Below, one piece after another: positions 1 to 11,600 of a DNA stretch of 64,000 nt. The number at the start of each line of letters is the position of its first letter. Position 1 is the stretch's first letter. The notes below the pieces were generated by a model. The model saw nothing but the letters and a program-made list of their open reading frames with translations, was not told where the DNA came from and ran no database searches. The stretch is from Periplaneta americana (Eukaryota; Arthropoda; Insecta; Blattodea; Blattidae): contig NC_091123.1 in NCBI RefSeq assembly GCF_040183065.1, positions 113,372,821-113,436,820 on the forward strand, given 5' to 3'. The translations under genes were made by a program, and so were the position numbers.

Positions 1-179
1 AACGCATCAAGTAGGCCTAATATGCACTCAAAGTTTTAAATAAGTTCAGTTCCAGATACTTAATAAAATAATAAGTATCTATCTAAATCCTGAAAATACC
101 ATAAACATATCTTGTTTTGTATCTTTTCATAAATATTACGAAAATAGCTTTTAAAATTGTAAATAAATACTTGTAAGAT

Positions 180-455
180 CACCAAGTCCGCTTTATGCTT
201 CCGACCAAAGTGGCATTTAATATTGAAGCGTTTTATATGCCAATTTTAAACCTAGGCCCTACATATTAAGCAACAGACTTTCTTCTTTTTGTTAGTAACA
301 AAAAATTCTTTCTGCCACTCTTCCTGAAACTGACGTCCCGAGATCGATGCCATACCCGCCACTAAACGAAGCGTGTCTAGAGAAGCACCAGGCGGAGGAG
401 AGGGTTGGTGGAGTGAGGTAAGGCGGCTTTGAGTGCAGTGGCCCTTCGGAGCCAT
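180..455 (-). pseudogene. BED-type zinc finger / hAT transposase N-terminal fragment
   Basis: On the minus strand a short frame reads GRQFQEEWQKEFF followed by a CxxC pair (CCLIC) and then stops near 255. In a neighbouring frame at 188-241 the sequence continues as HIKRFNIKCHFGRKH, supplying the HxxxxH half. Together they look like the N-terminal C2H2/BED-like finger of GTF2IRD2/ZBED-like hAT-family proteins, which bind transposon ends. The frame break between the two halves and the lack of any catalytic region mean it is a fragment. It abuts the 3' end of a retroelement at about 466. Family assignment is by motif only. Confidence 0.45.
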
Positions 456-465
456 TTTTCCCCCA

Positions 466-1317
466 TGGTTGCTTTTAAGGAACCCGCAGGTTCATTGCCG
501 CCCTCACATAAGTCCGCCATCGGTCCCTATCCTGTGCAAGATTAATCTATCATCATATCCCACCTTCCTTAAATCCATTTTAACATTATCCTCCCATCTA
601 CGTCTCGGTCTCCCCAAAGATCTTTTTCCCTCCGGTCTCCCAACTAATACTCTATACGCATTTCCTGATTCCCCCATACGTGCTACATGCCCTGCGCATG
701 TCAAACGTCCTAAATATGTCAGGTGAAGACTACAATGGGTGCAGTTCTGCGTTTGAGTAACTTTCTCCATTCTCCTGTAACTTCATCCCTCTTAGCCCCA
801 AATATTTTCCTAAAAACTTTATTCTCAAACACCCTTAATCTCTGTTCCTCTCTTAAAGTAAGAGTCCAAGTTTCACAATCATACACAAGAACCGGTAATA
901 TAACTGTTTTATACATTCTAACTTTCAGATTTTTTGACAGCAGACTAGATGACAAAAGCTTCTCAACAGTATAATAACAGGCATATCCCAATTTATTCTG
1001 CGTTTAATTTCCTCCCGAGTTTCATTTATATTTGTTACTGTTTCTCCAAGATATTTGAATTTTTCAACCTCTTCGAAGAATAAATCTCCAATTTTTATGT
1101 ATCCATTTCGTACAACATTCTGATCACGAGACATCATAATATATTTTGTCTTTTCGAGATTTACTGCCAAACTTATCGCTTTACTTGCTTCAAGTAAAAT
1201 TTCCATGTTTTCCCTAATCGTTTGTTGATTTACTCCTAATATATTCAAGTCATCCGCACAGACAAGAAGCTGATGTAACCCGTTCAATTCCAAACCCTGT
1301 CTGTTATCCTGAACTTT
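466..1317 (-). mobile_element. RTE-like non-LTR retrotransposon 3' fragment (copy A)
   Basis: The minus strand encodes the C-terminal half of a reverse transcriptase ORF in three broken frames (925-1293, 719-991, 504-770). The RT catalytic motif reads CADD (usual YADD), followed by [12 protein letters not shown], the YDCETWTLTLREEQ thumb region and the C-terminal signature HVARMGESG...GRPRRRWEDN. The element is 5'-truncated near 1317. Its 3' end (lower coordinates) is the family-typical GGTTCCTTAAAAGC. The RTE label is from the general motif style. Four other loci in this window (23.1, 29.4, 49.5-50.4 and 58.3 kb) carry the same family. Confidence 0.8.
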
Positions 1318-2487
1318 ACTCAGTTAAAAAGACATTTTGTCTAACTTCCGGGCTCTAGTTATGTAACATTGAGAACATAAATCAATGGTGCTACATTGAT
1401 TTTGACCTGTAAAGGAAACTGTACAAAATAAAATATAATATGTAATCAGACTGAAGGATCAGTCTTTATAAAGCATAACATTTACATACATGAACTACAT
1501 TTCAGGTTTCACCTTTTGAAGCGACAGCTATGAATTGACATACAGTGAAACACAAAGAGTTTTGATAAATCTTGAATTGCAACGAACATAAAACATAACA
1601 TTTTATGATTTCTTACGTTAGGTCATCCATCTTACAAGAATCTCAAAGATATGCAAATTAATAACCATGATAAAATCATTCCGATGTGATCTTCTACAAG
1701 TCGCTTAGTATTCTATTTCGTATTTGAAGTTCAGACATGGTCGGTATTATCGACCAAGTCATCAATATTCATTTAGCGTACCGTCATTTCCTTATTTGAT
1801 TAGTGACAGATACTATCGTGTTCTTAGAAATATAACATGGCTTGAGCAGAGCCCATGACTTACAAACATTACCCCAGAGACCAGCGTGATGTATTTACTT
1901 TCTCGAGGATCGTATATCAGAAGCACACAATCAAATCAATAGTCCACGAAATCGTCGACATAAACATGCATCCATTCATCTATCTTATCTGAGATCAGCA
2001 CGGGACGACGAGACGTTAATGTATTATCCCTTCAACAACACTTCGGAAATTCATTTAGCATATCTGTTAAGACCGACAATGTATTAACCCTAACATTCAT
2101 TCCAAGTTCAGTATCAGTATTTCTTACTTATTCCTTTCTGTTTATCAGAAACTTCAAAATGCATTCGTATTTTTCCTTAACTCCAGGACGTAACTCTTTT
2201 TTAATGATTTAAGTCCATGTGTTAGCCTTCTTTTAAATTTTTGTTTACGTACTTTCTTTGATTCCATTTTTTTTCACCTATTGAGAAGTATATTAAGCCT
2301 TTCTTGTCTATTAGGCATACGCCTTCCATTTCTATTATGGCACATTCTTTTCCTCTGTGGACCCATTAAAAAAATGTTAATTCCCATTATGTGGTCAAAT
2401 CATCGAGTTGTAATTGTATTTCCTAAAAGTACGTTTTCTTTTTAAATTTAGGTGCACCGGATCTTTGTCATACTGTAGGAGTAAATG
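1318..2487. other. Unrecognised intergenic sequence
   Basis: AT-rich sequence with no ORF, repeat terminus or RNA gene that I recognise. Confidence 0.5.
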
Positions 2488-2518
2488 TGTAGAAGGAATA
2501 ATTTAAAGAAAAAATTCT

Positions 2519-2592
2519 TCCGGGATCAGGTATAGAACCTGGGACCCTTCGCTTAGCGCACGAATGCTCTACCGAGTGAGCTACCTCAGGAA
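2519..2592 (-). repeat. tRNA-like SINE head (left unit)
   Basis: The minus strand has an A-box-like GGTAGCTCACTCGG, an anticodon-arm-like segment with stem TTCG/CGAA, and a B-box-like GGTTCTATACC. The position before the apparent anticodon is C, where functional tRNAs have U33. I read it as a pol III-type SINE promoter, not a working tRNA. Confidence 0.6.
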
Positions 2593-2738
2593 TTATACAC
2601 GACACCATCACCGTCACAGGAAGCCACAATTTATGTCACACAGAATTTGTGTGCACTCAAAGTTGGGTTCTGGCGTCTTGTCAGCCCATTTGAGTTGTGT
2701 GCATATAAAGGAAAAATTGTGACGGTGTCATGTATAGC

Positions 2739-2804
2739 TCCTGGGGTAGCTCAGTCGGTAGAGCATTCGTGCGCTAAGCGAAGGAATCGATACTCGGCCC
2801 CGGA
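2739..2804 (+). repeat. tRNA-like SINE head (right unit)
   Basis: Reads CCTGGGGTAGCTCAGTCGG (A box), then stem-loop TTCGT..GCGCTAA..GCGAA and ATCGATACTCGG (B-box region), and ends CCCCGGA, which pairs with the 5' acceptor strand. It is about 8 nt shorter than the copy at 24978 because part of the T-arm is missing, so it cannot form a full cloverleaf. Confidence 0.6.
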
Positions 2805-2884
2805 ACAATTTTTCCTTCAAATTATTCAAACCTGCTTTACAGGGAGCTACTACCTGAAAGCCAGATTTGCATATGTAGAAGGAA

Positions 2885-3524
2885 GTTAAACAAATTTGAA
2901 TATATAGCCTATGTGACACAAATACAACAGCACTGTTGGGAAAAGAGAGAAAGGATATCAGGATGAAATTTTTGGATTATGATTTACGTTGTATCCCAGA
3001 AAAAGAGTTCAACACCTCCCTAGGGCAGATATTAAATTATTGTCTTTTGGAATAGTTAAAGAAAATGACTAGCCTATATTATCTATTTCAACATGATAAA
3101 GGCACGAAATCATTCCGAAATAGTAAAACGTATAATAACAATGTGTACATACCAGCTCTGGACATAACAGGGGAAGAGAAAGGAGCGGAGAAACTCCCGT
3201 CCATGTCCTTTTCGCTTACATCGCCTTACAAACAATCACAAAGTAAGGCTCTATGCATCAGTGGTGGATTTTAGGCGACCAGTGAAAGCTGAAGGTTCGT
3301 AAAAGCTTGACGTCTACCTGATACAATCCGTCACCGACCTGTCTGCTCTTACAGCACCAAACCATTACTGTTTCAGCAGGTGAAGGTGGATTGGGGAGTT
3401 AAGGGGTGTTCTGCAGTGACTCAATCGAGTTATTAACGCCTAGGCCAGGTATATGCTCTTCGTGACACGTTTCTTTTCCTATTTCCTATTTTTACCATAC
3501 CTAACAGAGAAATCCACCTCTGTG
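2885..3524. other. Unrecognised intergenic sequence
   Basis: No feature recognised. Short frames here lack any family signature. Confidence 0.45.
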
Positions 3525-3770
3525 GAATACCTGTTAGCATGTCTGGGTGTGAAACGAGCGGGCCCGGCTTCAAATCGTAGTTGGGACAAATTACCAGGTT
3601 GAGGTTTTTTCCAGGGTTTTCCCTCAATCCATCAAAAGCAAATGCTAGGTAAGTTTCGGCACTGGACCCTGGATTCATTTCGCTAACATTATCATCTTCA
3701 TTTCACTCAGGCGCTAGATACCCATCACAGATGATAAAAAAGCATCGTAAAATAAACCAATTACAAAACC
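3525..3770 (+). repeat. SINE with tRNA-like head and shared AGCGTCG-type tail
   Basis: A tRNA-like head (GTTAGCATGTCTGGG, then B-box-like GCTTCAAATCG at about 3568-3580) is followed by GAGGTTTTTTCCAGGGTTTT, AAATGCTAGGTAAG and CTGGACCCTGGATTCATTTC. The tail reads GATGATAAAAAAGCATCG, a decayed form of the GTTGATA.AGCGTCG tail found on other SINEs in this window. Confidence 0.65.
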
Positions 3771-4216
3771 TAACCGTGAAATCCTTGCTCGTATACATTA
3801 TATTAAAATATTAACGTGCACTTCTATCTTACATGGAACTACATCTTCCGTCATAAGCATTAAGTGTAGTGTTCTTTGCTTCGTGTTTCTTCTGTGTTTT
3901 CTTAAGCCATGAACTTGCGCCATATTGAGGGCATAATAAATTAGTCCCGATACTTGTAAATGTCCAGTGTTACTCGTAGTTCAAAATCCTCAAGACTGAA
4001 GATGGTATGGGCTAAACAGTGCAATTCTTGGACGTTTGTGACGACGCAAATTAACTGAAAAAAATTATGAAATTTATACACGATCTTAACCTACTAATGC
4101 GAATTTCTTGAAAAATAAAAAAACAAACAAGTCTTCGTTAGGGATACTGTAACAACAAAAAAGAACACTCGGGGACTCCACTGATGACAGGAAGTCGAAA
4201 TTAATGAGGTTCCGCC

Positions 4217-4390
4217 ACAGTCTAGTATATACAGCCACGAAGCTTGAGTTGTGAGGGTGCTAGGAACAATAGACTGTGCCGGTACTATTTCGCATTGTCC
4301 TAGCGATATTAGCGATCCTAGTGGTTAGCAACTATGTATGGATGCATATTTACTACGTATTGAGCTTCGGGACTGTATATATTAGACTGT
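4217..4390. mobile_element. 174-bp MITE with 9-bp target duplication
   Basis: The left end ACAGTCTAGTATATACAG and the reverse complement of the right end, ACAGTCTAATATATACAG, differ at one position; similarity continues into CGAAGCT on both sides. The element is bracketed by an exact direct repeat GGTTCCGCC at 4208-4216 and 4391-4399. A 9-bp duplication is typical of Mutator-like elements (9-11 bp), so a MULE origin is likely but not proven. It has no coding capacity. Confidence 0.8.
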
Positions 4391-4399
4391 GGTTCCGCC

Positions 4400-5554
4400 A
4401 CGGCACATCTTTCTCCGATGAGAGGTTTCAGGACACACTACCTCTGAATGCTTCGACTTTTCTCTGAGGGGTATAACTGTTGTTAAATACGTAATAACCT
4501 AAATCCATCTTTTAAAATTTCACGTTCCGTTCTATTTATATTCATTACATTAAAAAATATAACAGCATAATTATTTTTTCAAGTAATTTGGATAAATTTG
4601 AATGATACAAAAATGAAAGGAAGACAGAAAGAGAGAGAAGAAGAAAGAGAAAAAGAAATAAAGAAAGAAAATATACACAAGCAACTTACAGTCTGCTGAG
4701 TCAAGCCGTTAAATTAATAGAGTTGTATTAGCTTTGGAAGGGATGTTTTGGATTTCTGTGTTGGACAAGTACAGTACGTTACTTATTTTCTTACCGCTAA
4801 GCGGTATTATTTACTGTCCGCAGCTGCGCTACCGGCTTCCATCATTCGGCCTGCAATAGTTACTAAAATCTCTTGGACGGTTATCTTTACCACTCATTGT
4901 TTATATTAAAAATAAAATACATGGCTTTATTTTAAAGTAATTCCACCATATAAAGTGTTCCACCGTTTAGGATTTCCTGGGTAGAAGCACGTCAAGTCTT
5001 CCTACGCCTTATATCTCCTACACTTCCAGCCTCTCAATTTCCTACAAAACTATGCACTGCGGTACAATTAAGAAATTTGACATCTAGAAAATTCTCTGAA
5101 AACCAACTTTGTACTTGCCGGGCAGAGTTAATTATAGCTGAGAACCAAACAGTGGCCGTTGCGTATTAAACTGAAAAGCGTCCAATCCAATCACAAGATC
5201 AACGCAAAAGAACTCTCCCTCATACCGATTACCAGATCCAGTAGGAAACTTTCCTTCCTTCCACAGGGACTGGGTATGGCCAATTGTCTTGTTTGTTCTG
5301 TGTTAATTCAGTGTTCTCTCAGGCCTTGGTCTACCCAGCGTACAAAAGTTGAGGAGCGCACGGAATGCTTAACACAGCTGCGAGGGTAAATGTCGCTTAG
5401 TGGTAAGGAAATAAGACAAGTGCACTGCATTTCTACAAACGAAGAGTGGAAATGGCAAAGTTTCTAAGTGTCATTCAAAAATTTTACAGGAAACAGTTAA
5501 AACTTTTCCAGACCCGTTGTCAATGTTTATTTTTTGAACTATTTACATAGTTAT
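4400..5554. other. Unrecognised intergenic sequence with purine tract
   Basis: A strand-asymmetric GA-rich tract lies at about 4613-4670 (GAAAGGAAGACAGAAAGAGA and continuing). No other feature is recognised. Confidence 0.5.
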
Positions 5555-6778
5555 GATTATGAAGGATACATATCATTCTAATACAATTCCAAATGAAATT
5601 ATGAGACGAGGTATGGAAGAAGTGCAAAATGGAGAAGATTTAGTAAAAATGCTTCACAGACAAAATGTCAGAAGACTAATCAATCTGCAGCAAAACAGAG
5701 CAAGGCGGTAGTATCACGGACAATGTTAGAAGTTAACTTTAATCATCCATTTACTGTAACTAAGCCAAATGAACAGTTTGTTATGTATGATATTGGGAGA
5801 AAGTGTCCCGAAAGGTTATTAATATTTTCAACTGAAATAAATATGCGATTACTTGCAGCATGTGAAAACTCTCCTATTTTGAACGGCACATATAAGACCG
5901 TTCCCAGGAAATTCATGCAACACTTCACCATACATTGTAGTCTACTTATATGTGTCATGTGTTTCCAATGGCATATGCATTGTCTTCAAGTAAGTCATAA
6001 GTCACGTATGAGACCATCTACAGAGAACTGAAGAATTTTTCAGCACAAAATTTTGAGTTAGGCTACTCCCTCGTTACGCTGTATGTGACTCTGAAATGGC
6101 TAACATCAATGCTCTCAGGCATTCCTTCCCCAAAATCCAAATAAACAGATGCCTTTTCCACTTCTGCCAGTTATTACGGGTAAACCTAGATTTAAGAGAA
6201 CAGTATCTAAACTACAATGAGCCAAGTAGGGCCTATACGAAAAAATGTATTGGAAATTATGGGATTGTCTTTTGTGCCCATAAAAGACATAACTTCAATT
6301 TTTGATGAACTTCTAGACGATCTGGATGAAGCAGTGATGGAATTTGCTACGTACATAGAAACATTCTACATTCGAGGGAGACCAGCACTTGGCCGACGCA
6401 GGGCTGTTCCGCCTATGTTTCACCCAGAGTTATGGAATGTTTACCAGCTAGTTCTAGATGGGAGACGAGGAATAAGTAATTATGTAGAAGGCTTTCATTC
6501 AAAGCTCGGAAAAGTAACTGCGGCACATCGTTCCAGTATTTGACGTTTCTTAGAAAACAAAAAATATCCAGGCAGGAACAGAAAATGCAGTTGCACAGAT
6601 CACAGGAGGGCACTTACATAGCAGACCGCCTATTACCAAAACTTATGTAATAAATCAAGAGCGCTTACAGCATATTGTGAAGCATTACGATGAATATAAA
6701 CAAAATATGCAAATAAAAAAAATACTTGAAGGCACTTTCATACCACATAAAATTCCACAGCAACCCACAGAACGCTGA
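5555..6778 (+). pseudogene. Mutator-like (MULE) transposase, decayed
   Basis: Fragments in several frames are collinear with an insect MULE transposase: NGTYKTVPRKFMQHFTIHC (about 5880-5940), CDSEMANINALRHSFPKIQ then CLFHFCQ (about 6080-6170), YIETFYIRG (about 6352-6378), ELWNVYQLVLDG and NYVEGFHSKL (about 6430-6510), and a C-terminal stretch QERLQHIVKHYDEYKQ ending at a TGA at 6776-6778. The second acidic residue (CDSE) and the E of VEGFH are visible, but the first catalytic Asp (normally ADGTF/DGTY) is Asn. With the frameshifts it cannot be active. Terminal repeats were not found. Confidence 0.75.
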
Positions 6779-8983
6779 GGATGACGAAGAAGACTGAAGA
6801 AAATTACGAATTGTATACTATAAAGCAAAATATCCATAACGAATTTATATTATATGTTAAATAAATCATAAGATAATAAATTTCCACGTTTTCGCTTCAT
6901 GATTCAGCATAACCTCAAGATGTTAACTCTCTGGATTCCCACCAGGCAAGGAAAAAATACATAGAGAACGAAATTTCATATAGATTATAAAGAAATTGGA
7001 CAACAATTTGTGAACAAAAATGTATGTAGAACAAACGTACAACTGGACGATATTAAATAAAGGACCAAACAAATTGGATGAAAATGTAATGGATGAACAT
7101 TCTGCGAACCGTCATGCACGGATAATCCGCAAACAGGATAAACCGAGCACGAATAATCGAGAGTACACTGTACTTGCAAAGGCTTTAGGCTCATGGAACT
7201 TCCACAGTTTATTGGCGATAACGAATGGAATACAATGAGTCAGAAAAAGGAAAATACCCAACAATGAATGGTACTTAGAACATTCATCAATTTCACTCTT
7301 AAAATATTATAGGTTACTAATGCCATTGTTTCAAGATGAATGAATTACTGTTAATATAATGATGATGGTGACGATACAATTTGGACAATTATAACAAATG
7401 AAAAGGAATTATATTGAAAAAAAAAACGCTTATGTCCATAACAAATTCCACTTGGAACTCGTCGGATTTTAACAGGTTTTCCGACTTGCTAAGACGATAA
7501 TCTAGTTGTTCGCCTAAATGTGTAGTTAAAAATGATGTCAATGAACCATAACGAAAGACGTTGAAGGATAATCAAATGCATCGTTTCCCAAAGAAAACAT
7601 CCGCCCAAGAGAGAGAATTGTCATAACTTCTATTAGGCGGTAACATACATTCACCCATCCCTTTGATCGAACCCATTATTTTACAACCCACAGGCATTCC
7701 TTTATGTTGAGTCACTGTATAAATGTCTCAGTTTTGCTGCATCTCACAATAAGATATTCAAATGCTAATATCCTGCGGGTAATCTGTTGAATTACAGAAC
7801 ATTCCTTTTCCAAACTGAGGAGGAGGAAATAGACCTATATAATTTAATATTAATTTTGCAGATACTTCTTGCACACTCAAATTGCAGTTTCTTAAAGTTG
7901 GGATAATTTATTTTACAACTTGATTAACTCGAGGCGTATTTCAGCTCTAGGAAACCAACGTTTAATTGAAATCGATTAACGAAAAAAGCGAAAACGCTTC
8001 TGCATTCAGAGCACATCAAAAGAAAATGAAGATTAAAAGAAGCTCACGGTTTATTAGACCCTAGAGACAACAACGGAGTAATCATGGATTTCATCTCCGC
8101 AAAGCCGGTCGTTCGTTTCTAAAAATACACAGTGGGTGGTACCTCTCATTGGTCTAATATTACTGAAATAAAAAAAAAAAAAAAAAGAATCTTCGATAAG
8201 TATCAACTATACCGAGCAGTCTTGTAGCAACTGCTGAGAAAGTTAAAGCGGGCGGGGAACGTAATGAGATTATTGCTAAAGCCGCAAGGGGGGGAAAGTG
8301 TAAGAGAAACCAAGAACAGAAACAGTAATTATATAGATTAAGAGCAACAAGGCTTTGAACTATTGCTAGATATAAGTTTATATTATTAAGTGGGTTATCA
8401 GCAAAATATACTCTGCTCGAAGATACAGAAATGTAGTTAATTCTGAAATAAAATTTTACCAAACATGACTTTCAGAGACTGAAATTGTTATCGCTAACAG
8501 ACTAAGATACCACAATGGTTTTCATCAGATAAATATGAATAGCTGATGGAAGCAGCGAATAAAAATTGTTTTATACTCATTTACAACTAATATTTGCCCC
8601 TTTGATAATCACTAAACATAAGTGAAGCTATCATAAAAATAGACGTATAATTGAAAGATTTTATTAAGCTTTTGAATTATAATTTTGACATGTAACGTCT
8701 ATAGCCTATTCGATAAAAAATAATAGCAGATGGCGGAACGGGTATTACACTGATCGCCATGAAATACTACTTACATTCTATCCGATAAAAGTAACAGTGC
8801 GAACGAGTCCATTCCATTACACAAGGAGAGTCAGCAGGATGTGCGCGCGAAGGGATCAAAAGTAATCAGCATGCGAACCCGTTACATGTGAACACATCAA
8901 TTGCGCGCGGAAGTTCATTAAAATATATCTGACTAAATAAAAGCGATTAAGTTGTTGTAACAGTTGCCACTCCTAATGTTGTT
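6779..8983. other. Unrecognised intergenic sequence
   Basis: No element termini or protein motifs recognised. It contains a poly-A run at about 8168-8186 and a poly-A tract at about 7416-7425. Confidence 0.5.
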
Positions 8984-9200
8984 GTTTAGTCAACTGTCCG
9001 AAGACAGGTCTGAACCTCACAAGTGATACCAACAAGGCACCACTTATGAGGCAACTAGGCCAGGAGATAATGGGGTAAGATGGCCAATTCCTTTCCTCCT
9101 CCTTTTCATACATCGCCGACTAGCTACATATTACACTGAGACTTCAAATGTATACAAATAATTGTTCTTCCTCTGTGACATATCATTCCTAATGTATAGG
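8984..9200 (+). repeat. Unclassified interspersed repeat, copy 1
   Basis: Shares a long alignable stretch with 11345-11600: TTTAGTCAACTGTCC.AAGAC, then ACTAGGCCAGGAGATAATGG, CCAATTCCTTTCC, ACTACAT.TTACACT and TTGTTCTTCCTCTG. No tRNA head, TIR or coding capacity was recognised. Confidence 0.7.
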
Positions 9201-11344
9201 CTAATACGTTCAGTTTGAACATTATCGCTCTATTATACAACATAAATTAAGCTATAGGGCACAAAATTTGATTCTGTTTATTGGGTTCATATTTCGATAG
9301 GATAGTGAGTTCTATGGAAGCGCACAGTTAAAACTTGTAAGCAAAGGATAAACGATAATGTTAATTAAACAGCTACGTTCCATTAATAAATATAAGCAAG
9401 GGAATATTTAGTAGAATCGCTTCTTTTTCTAAAGAGCGTTTGTTAAAAGTGTAACAAAAAATTACTTTCCAGCTAATTGTATGGATATTTTCAATTCCTT
9501 GAGGACTACTAAATTAATGGTACATGTATTTTTAATTCCTTGACAAGTACGAAATTAATGTTACGATTAACAACATTTTTAACCATACCTGCTACGCAGA
9601 GAGTCCTAAGTATAAAATAGGAAGACAAATGCTGCGAAAAGATATTTCTTGCACGAAACTGATTTCCTTGTCAGCATATGAATACATGCGGGCAAGAAGG
9701 TTTTAACATCCAATTTCTAAATTTTACAGGAGAAGACAACAGTGAATTGCTGTCAGACTTTATCTGAATGTATTTTCTATTTTATTATTATCATTCTATA
9801 ATTATGTATTCGTATAATAATGTGGTAAACTGAAAAACATCAAAAGTGCATCGTTTTATAAAATGAACACGACAACGTGTTTTTCCGTACAAAAAGTTAG
9901 TATCAGTTTCTCACACTGTAAGTTACAACGCGTTGACTGTTTTACGAAGTTTTTCTTTCTGCATAATACTCTTAAAGTACCAATACAAACTATTACTACC
10001 TATTAATTACCAAACTTAATTAATTGCTCTTATTTATTAAGGATGTTTAACTCATTATTATATGCTAATATGTAGCTAGTATAACATAACACGTTTACTG
10101 GCCTAGATTATGTAAAACAGTTTAGAGGGGCCCACCAAAAAGAAAATTGAGCTTTTAGGTGTCCGTGGCGCTCAAACGACAGGGACGTCTGATACAGAGG
10201 CTACTCAATCCACGTTTAGCTCCATTTTTGGAGTTTTTTTATGTAGGTTTTAAATCAAATGAAATGTTACCTTTTCTATACATGTAAATTTAATCGCGGG
10301 ATGTTTTGACCTTAATCATCTTCATCTGAAAAGCGAAAACTCTATTTTTATTTTAATCATAGTTATCCGTATCTTTAAAATTATATCTTCGTAAGAAAAC
10401 TTCAGTGCATGAACACTAAATCATCACCAGAAAAATATTACTTTGTGTATAAAATAAAGTCTGTGCTATAAAATAATCTTTAACGATGCTCGTATAATTT
10501 CGTATAATCCCAGTTGAAGCCATCAAATATAATTTATTTTCACTTTATACGCCAGTACACGAGTACTTCGATTAATTCGGCTGAGTGTGTACCCAGTAGT
10601 GAAAATACGAAGTAAATACATAGAGCGAGGCAGTGAGGCGAGTGACGTGGATGCTGACGGCTGGCTCTCTTCGACCCGGGTTGATATGCTGTGCTCCGTT
10701 GGTTCATGATTACTTTGTAGCACCGTAATTTAATTCTATTTGATGTCGTGATATGAACGTCAACATAATAACGTATTAAATTTCACAAAGTGGACAAAAT
10801 TGTCGTCCATGCGGGGTCCGAACCCGCATTTGTTGTTGACTTAGGGGATTTCAGGGCGTACCAAAAGTGTCATATATGGGCTTGTAGACTGTTTTGCTAG
10901 GTCAGAGAAAATCAAACACCCCAAGTATCGAACATAAATGCGACGTATGAAGGAATGATGAATCCCCAGGAAACGAAACGAGCGCTGGGGACGCAGTGGG
11001 TTAGAGCGACGCCTTGTCGCAAGATAATGGCCTCCAGTCCCGACTGGACGTCGGTTTTCCGCTCTATTAAAACTCACATTGATTGCACTGGCGAAAACGT
11101 GCGGAGTCCAGTCCAACGCTCGCGCCCACAGAAACGCCACTCCTAGAGCATTGCTTGGTAAATGCTGGCTTATTCTGTACCTGCTATAGTCCTCGATTGT
11201 TAGCATGGAAATGAGTTTTGAGTGAAGTTGTTTAACCCCGATAATAAGTCGCCCAAGATTTTCTTACACAGCTAGTAGTCTAATGCGTCTCAACCGCTTA
11301 GACACCAGCCTTCCAAAAAGAAACGTTTATATACAACTTATTTT
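9201..11344. other. Mostly unrecognised; one tRNA-like remnant
   Basis: At about 10805-10832 the minus strand carries a T-arm-like ATGCGGGTTCGGACCCCGCA, probably the remnant of a SINE head. Nothing else is recognised in this stretch. Confidence 0.35.
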
Positions 11345-11600
11345 TTTGTTTAGTCAACTGTCCAAAGACAGGTGTGAACCTCATAATACCAATAACGAAT
11401 CACTCATGAGGTAACTAGGCCAGGAGATAATGGGTAGGGGGGCCAATTCCTTTCCCCCTCCATTGAACACATCGTCGATTAACTACATGTTACACTAATC
11501 AGACTTCAGATTTATATAAACATTATTGTTCTTCCTCTGACACGTATCGTCATACTCTTGTACTGTCTAATTATACAGTTATTAATAGATGCACATAACA
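11345..11600 (+). repeat. Unclassified interspersed repeat, copy 2
   Basis: Second copy of the repeat at 8984-9200, same orientation. Matching blocks are TTTAGTCAACTGTCCAAAGA, CAGGTGTGAACCTCA, AACTAGGCCAGGAGATAATG, CCAATTCCTTTCCCCC and TATTGTTCTTCCTCTGACAC. It extends further 3' than copy 1. Confidence 0.7.

Larger units (their letters stand above)
2499..2873. repeat. Head-to-head pair of tRNA-like SINE units, copy 1, with 11-bp target duplication
   Basis: Two tRNA-like units lie in opposite orientation (minus at 2519-2592, plus at 2739-2804) with their 5' ends facing each other. Both leaders carry the same family sequence (GTGACGGTGTC then GTGTATA or TGTATAG). The plus unit ends with a tail reading CCTGCTTTACAGGG and ACCTGAAAGCCAGATTTG. 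The whole 375-bp block is flanked by a direct repeat TGTAGAAGGAA at 2488-2498 and 2874-2884, so it was probably inserted as one unit. The same architecture recurs at 24519-25052. Confidence 0.75.

Noticed and set aside
4276..4467. Hydrophobic 63-codon open frame (possible small membrane protein)
   Set aside because: Two-thirds of it lies inside the 174-bp MITE and it reads through the TIR and target duplication.
7020..7238. 72-codon open frame
   Set aside because: No motif or element context; considered chance.
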